From the NCBI GenBank assembly GCA_025617745.1, contig CM046855.1:45251313-45315312 (forward strand): a DNA stretch of 64,000 nucleotides. The letters run 5' to 3'. The notes under the pieces were generated by a model that was given only the letters and a program-made list of their open reading frames with translations, was not told the origin of the DNA and made no database searches. This DNA is from Heliocidaris erythrogramma (lineage: Eukaryota; Echinodermata; Echinoidea; Camarodonta; Echinometridae). This document shows, piece after piece, positions 13,201 through 22,200 of the stretch (its first letter is position 1; the number at the start of each line of letters is the position of its first letter). The translations under genes and the position numbers were made by a program.

Positions 13201-16200
13201 ATTTTCATTTTCAGGTCAAAGAACTGGGTTTGCACATGTTTAGTGTCTAAATATATAATGAACTTACTCTGAATGTCATTCATTTATGACTGGAACAATT
13301 GTGAGAAGAATGAAAGTGATATCCGAAATGTTTTTAATCTCTCTCCTCGAGTTATTTAAATATTAAAATAGGTATACCAATAGATGGTATAATAACGGTT
13401 AGACATGTACACCTGTTAATCATTCATAGCTTATTGGACATACATGGTTACTACACTTGTATAGCTTATGAATAGTATATTGTAACTGCCCCCTTAATCA
13501 TGATCTGATCAATTTCTAAATACAGTAACATGATATATTCCGAAGTGAGATCCAGGGGACAATTGGTCATCCAGGCTGCCACCAAAGGCATCTAATCTAT
13601 CAGGCTTTAATCTTTTTAGAAATCAGCTTATTTTGCATGATTGGAGAAGACAGAGCAAAATGTAACCAACTATCAAGGATTTAATCAACCCTCATGATAG
13701 AAAATCTATTAAAAACATGGCCTTCTTCATCCAGTTCTAAAATTTAAACACTGTTTGAACTGTTTGAACAGGTTTATCAAATGGCAATAGTTCCCTTGAA
13801 ACCTATCTCACCGCTCTATCAAAGAATTGGCTGGTTTACATAATCAACCAATTATCCCAAGCCATGTATCTGAGAGCCACAATCCAACAGAAGAACAAAT
13901 TTAATGTAGAGATCTTCCCACGTCTTTCTTACAGATTGAATATCAGATTGCTATATTCAGCAGTACTCAGGAATTTGTAGGATCTGCTATATCCTGTAGC
14001 CCTATATTTCAGGACAGCTCAGCCGCTATCTGAAGACGGAGATCCTGAGGACTATTCCGCCCCCTTCTTTGACACAAAAGGAGTCAAGTGATGAACTGAA
14101 CAAATTTCCTTGTTTTGTCTTTTAAAAGGACATAGGAGCATTCCAAAACAATAGGTGCATTCCTAATATAAATAAATTTACACGAGTTTTGGAATAACAA
14201 CAAGCCATACTTTATTTTCATTAATTTGAACGAGTTTGGGTATTTACCAACTAAATTTTTGGATGCATTTGTACATTTTTCAGATGTGACTTGCATCCTT
14301 TCATCACTGAAAGGTGGTATCCCGTCCCCACTGACCACATCACTCAATGAAGCCATTCTCTCTATGTCTCTGTGTCTGTGACACAATGATCTATAACAAT
14401 AGGAAGATTGACCAGGAGTCTCCTCTCTGTCAACAGTGACCTCAGGGGATCAAAATAAGGACAGCTGAACTCAAAAGAGAGCTAATTTTACACCCAATCA
14501 GGCTTAATCTATATTGCATGCCGTCACATCAGAATAAGCCATCAAATGTTGACGTTTTTTGTATGTACAGGAAACTTAACCTGTTGAGGCTATCAATATA
14601 GCCCTAACGAAAGATGTCATTTTCTGTTTTTTAAGTCATTATTTAGAAGTTCAGAAGACACATCCTGGTCACAACTACATAGATCTATGGCAAATTTTCT
14701 TTTAAGTTGATATAACATCTTCTTCTTCAAAAATTACTGAACAATCGTGACAAGCACCCTTCCCATACTCCCTGCCCCCCTAAAAAAAAGATCTTTTTCC
14801 ACAATGATTCAAAAATCTTCATGGTGAAAAACTTGGTTTATAATGTAGAATATAGACATATACATGTATAGACATACAAAATAATTTGTGTATGTACTAC
14901 CTATCCCCCCCCCCCTCCCACGGGCATCTAGTACTTTAATTAAATAACATTTCTCATTGGTTACTTTTAACAGCAAACAACAATCTTCGAACATCTCTTA
15001 ACATACTACTCAACCTTTTTTCCTTTTTCTTATAATCTGTAGAGAGTAGGTCAAACACCTAATTCAAAGCAATTCAAGCTGTTATTCGTCGACGAGATCT
15101 AGTTCACATTGCCAATTTACCATTCCCTGCTGAGTTGATCATTCTGGGAAAACATCCTTATCTGAAAGTGATAGTTATGGGAATGGTTTCGGTCTGCAAT
15201 AAAACTCCCTGTGACCTTTCAAGTACTTCCTTCGAGTTCTTCCTGTTTGCCACAATGGAAAGTATGAACATTTCCTCTAAGCAAGAATTGAATGGAGCTT
15301 TCATCGGGCAACCCATTTCCTTTGCAACAAAAACTGTTACTACACTTGGTAGAACTTTAGATAAACATGGGAGTATCGCTGATGTGACAGTACTCTCATC
15401 CAGGGAGCCTCACTGAAGGCAAATATCAATTTGGAGTTGGTTCACTGATAAATGCCCGGATATATTTTGTGTCAGTTTAATAATATCTTCATATTATTGG
15501 GCAAGAAAGTACAGGATTATGATCTGCATGTATGATCCTTGACCTCTTGTACAACAAATGCAATCTATTCATTCTTTCATGCTCGTACTAGAACAAAGTT
15601 TGGATTGAAGTTTTTTTCCACAGTTTTAAGTTATACCTCAGCCACACTGCCAAATCAGCTCCAAACTGACCGATAACCAATCAAATCTGGGCCATTCGGG
15701 GTAATGTAATTTTATGTTCGGAATATTGTCGGTCTGATATCGGTCTCAGCGGTGTGACCGGGGTATCATCGCACTAAAGACAGACAGACGGCCTGACATC
15801 CTGACAACATAGACCGGTGGATATTTTGTCCGAGAGGTATGAAAAATTCCAAGGCCCGAAGTACCCAAGCAGTGCAATTGCCCCAAAGCACCCAACCACC
15901 CACATATGCTTACCTCACTGGAACGGAGCAGAATCCTATATCTGTATCTCATGTTGTGGTCTTTGCTGTTCTCTACAGGACTCTCCTGTTCCTCCACCCT
16001 CTCCCTTCGGACGCTGACGGCCAGAGGGCCAAGGTAATCATCCACACCAAAATAGTTCTGATGTTCTACAAATATGAAATATCACGAGAGAAGAAACTAT
16101 AGTGAGGTTACTGGGGGAGAGGGATGTTGGGGGGGGGGGGGAAGGGAGTGTATTGTAACCCTAGAAACTTCTATGAATTGCTTGAATCCAATACTGTAAT

Positions 16201-19200
16201 TTCACTCCATTCACAGTTATGAAACTTGAATCAAAAATACTTTCCAAAGGTTACTGTTTTGCAGTAATTTCCTTTATAAAGCATAATTGCTCAAAATTGA
16301 AAGGATGCTGTTGTTAATTTCTATCGTTATCGAGAATGTGTGACATTTAGTTCTGTGTGACTTCACTATGAGAACAAAAACTACACAAAAATCAAACCAT
16401 TGAGCTGAATATTGAAGTACTTGCAGGGGCATAATCTGACCCAGCTGTAGGTATTCCTTTTCCACCATGAAAAAATACTGAATAAATATTGTGGTATATT
16501 TTAACCTTAAGTACAGGGCCAAACTTGAGTCTTCAAAAAAAAAGGTAGAAAATTGGTATTACCTGGGGAGCGTTTCATCAAGCGTTTTGCCAGTCAGTTT
16601 TACCGACAACTGTGATAAGCTACTGAAATCCTTGCATCTGATTGGCTGACAGCAAATTTGTCAGTAAAAATCACTGACGAAACACTCCCCTGCTTTTATT
16701 ACCGGTATATGAAATTGTTAAGCTGCAATGAGGTTTGTTTGTAAACAAAACAAAACTAGAAAACCAAATTTAAAGAGGACTAATATAATTCCAGATATGA
16801 AAGATTCTTCATTGTTAACTATAACAACAGTACAGCCTTGCAAATCTTTATTACCATACTACAAAGCTAAATTGACCTGCACAGCAATTTTTTTTGCTTA
16901 ATCATCACACAAGAATAAGGATAACAATGAGCGCTGACACAGTTATGTCATTGACTTATGGATCGTATGCCCAACATAAAAGGTTACATCTCAAATTGAC
17001 ACACCAAACAGCCTTTTGAAGATTCATGCCCTACCAAAGTGCCTAAAAACTGACAACACTTGTCTAAAAATAAATTTGGGGCTAGTTGAGTACCCCCTAG
17101 CAGGAAATTTGTGGTGGCTATATGACCACATTTGCAAGATTACGATTCCATATGACGTAAGAATCAACGTCTGGCTATTGAAATAGAATAAAATTCTTTC
17201 TACCATGATAGAAGAGCTCGAAATATCGATTCAATTGCCTGCCTGGCAATCAAAATAAAAGTTATTGCAAGGGAGAGGTCTTTACCATGTTTAAAGAAGT
17301 ACTTGCGGTAGTAGAGAGCTCCTTGGTCTATATGCTCTATGACGGGCCCTCGCCATACGTAATTAGATTGGTCGTCGTTGATTTTAAGCTCCGGAGCACC
17401 TCTCTTCTCCAGAATGGTTTGGTGACGATACCTGGTAGAAGATACGTTGATTCAGTTGAGTTGGTAATAGAATGAACGTGTTTGATAATGCATGAAAGGA
17501 GATGGGTTCAGGGTCCTTGTTTCATAAAGCTTGTTATCAGTAAAACTGGCACATTTCTATGACAAATTTGCTCTCAGCCAATCAGATGCAAGGATTTATA
17601 ACAGTTATTGCAACTTGTTCTTGATAACAAGTTTTGTGAAACAGGGCCCAGGGTGGTAATGGATAAGATGGCTTTTGTGGAAACACTTCCATTAAAAGTC
17701 AGCTCTGACAATTCTCTGTGAAATATACATGTAAGCATGAAATATCCAGGATTGTTCATTTCAGAGAAAATCTAAAGGGAAAAAATTGCTGCTGCTTATT
17801 TACATCTGGAAGTTTTCTTATATGTACTGTAATTCTATTTTCCATTCAAAATCATAATTAGACATTGTCTTGTATTATTAGCTCTCACTTTTCCTCATGC
17901 AAATGAAACAAATACATTCTAATTCTAGTATAGTAAAATACTTGGCTCAGCCACTGTTTCATGATATGTTGAAAGGGTAAGATCATTTTCACCCTTCTAT
18001 TTCTTGAGAATTTTTCTTTTTTAATCAATTTCTTCATTCCTGTTGTTCTGTTACAATATTGACTAACCCTCACTGTAGAACTAATCCTCTATCTTTATCG
18101 ATACAGGTAATATTTGCCCTCCAATATGTAACTCGGCAAATGCTATCCTCATTCCTTAAGTTCATTGACCTTCGTACTACCCCTATCACAGGTTAAACTT
18201 CCCCAATCAACAAAGAGTTCTGGATGTGACCCAACTGGCATAACAGGCACTGCATGGAGCAATTAGCACCATTCAGCGCTGATTACCGGTGCCCCTCCTG
18301 GCAACTACCCTCTGCTATCCATACCAGACATAGTCTACATGCACACCTGGACAACATCAGACATGATATATGATTACACCGATATAGAGTCCAGGGTGCA
18401 TCCATACCATTTTTAATTTCACTTGATTTAATTTGTCACTGTTGATTAAGTTTTGCTGTATTGAAAGCAAGTGGGATAACATATTGCTGTGTCCAGACAA
18501 TGCGAGATATCTCTGTAGAGTGCATCCTTACCAGATTTTCTTTTTAATTTGATTATCCTTACTCAATGAGGTTTCTCTGTATGGAGAGCAAACTGGGATA
18601 ACATATTGCTGTGTCCATACTATGTGAGATATCTCTATATACCAAGAAACACGGAATGAGATCTAACGACATATGGACAGTAAAACTTGATTGATGACAG
18701 CTATGAATTTAGGAAACAAAATTTGACACGGATGCACCCTGGTATGCTCGGCTGTTACAGCAGATAATAATTGTGATGCACCAATGTTAGCCTGGTATAC
18801 TTGACTGTTGGACATGTAGGGTGATCACTGATCTGGAATCCTCATCTGAACCAAAAGATCTGACTTGGGGTCACACCAATATGTAAGTCTTGTATGCTTT
18901 TCTGTACCAGTACACATCAGTGATCACATCAATATCAGTCTGTTAAGCAGTAATTACTGCAGACACCTCTTACAGCAACACAAGAACCCCAAACTAATGC
19001 ATTGCTCATGATACACTCCAACTATTCCTACCCCCCCCCCCCCACCTCCCCTTTTCCTCTCTTTCATTAAGTTTAATAAGGCTTCAAACAATGCCATCCT
19101 AATCAATTCCTCTTCCTTAATCTATCTCATCCTCCATAAATCATTCTCAAATTATAGCACATTAATTCAGAAGATTATCTAAAGAGGACAAGATAAGATA

Positions 19201-22200
19201 TTTCTTAGGATTTCATACTGCGATATCATATTATGAGGTAGACAGGTTGCAAAAGAAAGTTGGACAGCCTTCCTACATGAACTAGGTTTCCTGGCACCAT
19301 TGCAATTAGTTACACAAATTTGGATATGATAGCAAAACATAAATATGTAGCAACATTTCCACCATGTTGCTTCCTTCCGGACTAAACTATATGACATGGG
19401 GTCCTAATGCTATGAGAACCTTGCTTTACACTCACTAAACCAAGCAGATTATGATTAATTGAAAACATAGAAGAGAAACCATTACTCTTTAAAGTATCTT
19501 ACAATTTTATAGAATCAAGATAAGTTTCACACTTATTATTAGATGCCCACTCCATAGCAGCCTCGACTTTATTTATATGTAGCTTCAGGTCGTCAATCGT
19601 CCGAACGTAATCGCTAAAGAATACATACTACTCCGTTCGCATCCTTCTCCTCTGTCTATTTCCAATTCCACTTATTCTTGATTCCTATGTCGATTTTCGC
19701 TATATTTGCAGTCCTGTCCACTTCCATTTTGATTTTTTATTCCAATAAGAGGCAAAAGAAAATCAGGAAAAAAAGTCGAAACGCTATCACAAATTCGTAA
19801 ACTTCCAAGTATCTGTGCAGCTGCGTGATATGCATGCGAAACGCGACGTCGACAGTACACATACAGCGCAATATCGCTAGCTTCGCAACGCAGTCGTCCT
19901 GACAATGCATTCCAGAACGTATAGTCTCATACATCAGTCCACTTTTCCTGTCGCCGCACGTTCAAAATACAAAATCATTACGTGGCTGTTACGCGAATTT
20001 TAGTAAAGCGCATTGTTTTACAGTCCATAGCACTTGTCCACACGTACTCGTTACCAGGATTTTTATACAAAATTTGTTGTGTGCGTACGAGAACCACTTC
20101 ACGCTATATTAACATACTGGCGTATGAAACGGCCCGTACAAGACTATATTTCATTTGCGAAATTTTTTTCTGCCACTAGGTTAATGCACACGAAAGTACG
20201 ATAATGCCTTCAACACATAACATATCACAGAAAAAACCCGGAAATGTTTCTTAAATTTTAAAAAATCCGGAATTCCAGAAAAATCTGGAAGTCTTACATC
20301 CCTGTAACCCTATATCTTTGATGTACTCCACCCCGGCCAGAACATATCTTGGGTCATCGTCATTTCCTTACCTTCTCATGGCTCTAGTGCTGAGCATGCC
20401 CATCTTGGAGAGGGTGACCCTGGGTTCTGCTTCATCGCCAATCTCGTTGCGGAAGAAAGGACAGCTACTGAGGAGATCATTGCTCTGTTTGTCACCAGGA
20501 TCCTGTTCTTCAGTGGTAAGAAGATCCTCTACGCTACCCTGTACAATCATACAAATATGGAACAGATTAAAGAGAAGGTTGAGTTCTGGGAAAGGTGAAA
20601 AATAATTTGTGAGCTTTCTCATTCCTCTTAATAAGTTGTATGTCAGTTGGAAGAACATCATAGTAGAAATGTCCCCCGAAAAGGATTTCTCTTCAAATGC
20701 CCGTATATTTCTGTGTGTGGTGCATGTGCTTTTGAGCGAGTTTGGGTTGATTTCTTATCACTTTGACAATTCCAAGACCTCACAGTATGCTATACACCAA
20801 TCCTTATTTAGACTTGATCAACTTCTTTTCCCAACTGCTTCCAGACAGTTCCTTTCACAATGCAATTGCATGACCAGAATTCAAAGTTGACTCTTACAGG
20901 GTTGGTTAGACATTGCTTAGAAAATTCTCTACGCTATGCTGTACAATCAGACAAAGATGTTGAAGATAATGCATACGTTTATACGAAGACGAAAACTAAA
21001 TATATACAGCCCTGGAAAAAATTATTAGACCAGCTGCATTTGGAGGCATACAGGTAGTATTACGTCCATTGTCTATGGGACTAGGAAAATGATAATTAAC
21101 AGCTAATTCATTATTAATGGACTACTACTCCCCATCACAATTAGCTTTGTGACAATTACCCCAGGACAATTACCCCTAGGACAACTACGCAAAGGACAAA
21201 CTGCCCGGACAAATTTCCCCTGAAATTACCCCCCCCCCCCGCTCATTTTCCTATGAGAAATGCCTTTATGCCTTTAGATCTTATTGTCCTTGGGGGTTAA
21301 TTATCCGGGGGGAGGAGGAGAATTGTCCAAGGGGTAATTACCCTGGGGGTAATTGTCCGAGAGGTTATTAATTGTAGAGGGTAATTGTTTTAGGGAGTAG
21401 TCATCCAATCATTATGACTTAGCTAGTAGAAATCAATTTGAAAGTTCAATGACTAGTACATTAAACTTGAGAAGCATGGGTAATGCTACTCTCACACTTG
21501 TCTTGCTCAAGTTTACGTAAAATTAAAGTAAATCTTCTTATTCCTGGTTTTAGATAAATTAAATCGAACATTCACACATTCAACTTCTATTTCAATTCAT
21601 AGCAATAATTTGTAAATCTCTGAATTTGCACACATTCCTTTATATGAACAATCAACACATCCTTTAGTAAATTATACTGGTATCAGCAGGCTAGTTGTAT
21701 TTTCTTGGTATACTACACAATTTTACATAGAACTTACCTCTGGTGTATTGGTGGCACTGGCCCTGGAAGCTGCAGAAGCTCCTGTTGTCATGTTGCCCTT
21801 AGCGATTAAGTCGCTACTCCTAGTTAAATCTCCAAGTTCAAAGTGTAAGCTCTGTACATCATAATGTTCAAATGCTCTCCTCCTAACACCCTCTTCAATC
21901 CTTGCTTCAAGCATTTCATCAGCAGTTCTATTATCATGGTTTTCTTTGGCAATGTCACCCCTCTCCCCTTTCCGTAGCTTCCTAAAGAACGAACCCTCAT
22001 GCCTGCGCTCGTTGTGCGAGTATGATTTAGTTCTGTCCCTCTTTTCTCGTTTGCTTGGGTACCTTCGAGGTTGTTTAGGACTGTGTATGGTTTGGCTTCT
22101 TTCGATGGTAGTACTGCGTTGCTTTGGTGGTGCCTGCGGTGTCTGCTGTGCCCGTGAAGGCAGAGGCGCTGTGTTGCTGCGTCCGTCATGGACAGTGCTG

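Larger units (their letters stand above)
4404..15913 (-). other. SIPA1L intron 4 (11.5 kb)
   Basis: Longest intron in the window. It holds, from low to high coordinate: a palindromic MITE (4547-4718), a hairpin repeat (6244-6412), a Crypton-like fragment bounded by inverted repeats (6415-7291), a tRNA-derived SINE (7355-7626), an A/T-rich simple repeat (8516-8570), a GCAATCAATTGC palindrome (9812-9966), a second copy of the first MITE family (10411-10594) and a palindromic repeat (15633-15766). Stretches 4719-6243, 7627-9811 and 10595-15632 show only short random frames and no recognised feature. Confidence 0.8.
17432..20371 (-). other. SIPA1L intron 2
   Basis: 2,940-bp intron. Contains a MITE (17511-17649), an inverted-repeat element with an internal tandem duplication (18391-18743), a C-run (19030-19042) and a CpG-richer patch (about 19560-20230). 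No extra exon recognised. Confidence 0.8.
20539..21737 (-). other. SIPA1L intron 1
   Basis: 1,199-bp intron with one solitary Tc1-like transposon end (21007-21032) and a palindromic repeat (21119-21406). The 20,550-20,570 stretch beside the exon 2 acceptor is partly re-used at 20,930-20,950 (CTCTACGCTA.CCTGTACAATCA), a small local duplication. Confidence 0.8.

Noticed and set aside
14084-14386. Minus-strand 100-codon frame considered as an extra SIPA1L exon
   Set aside because: No family similarity, and the protein alignment from exon 4 to exon 5 is continuous without it.
15135-15416. 93-codon plus-strand frame in SIPA1L intron 4
   Set aside because: No recognisable domain, no splice context and ordinary length for random open frames here.
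15817-16102. Plus-strand open frames opposite SIPA1L exon 4
   Set aside because: Antisense shadows; exon 4 has matching borders and conserved protein on the minus strand.
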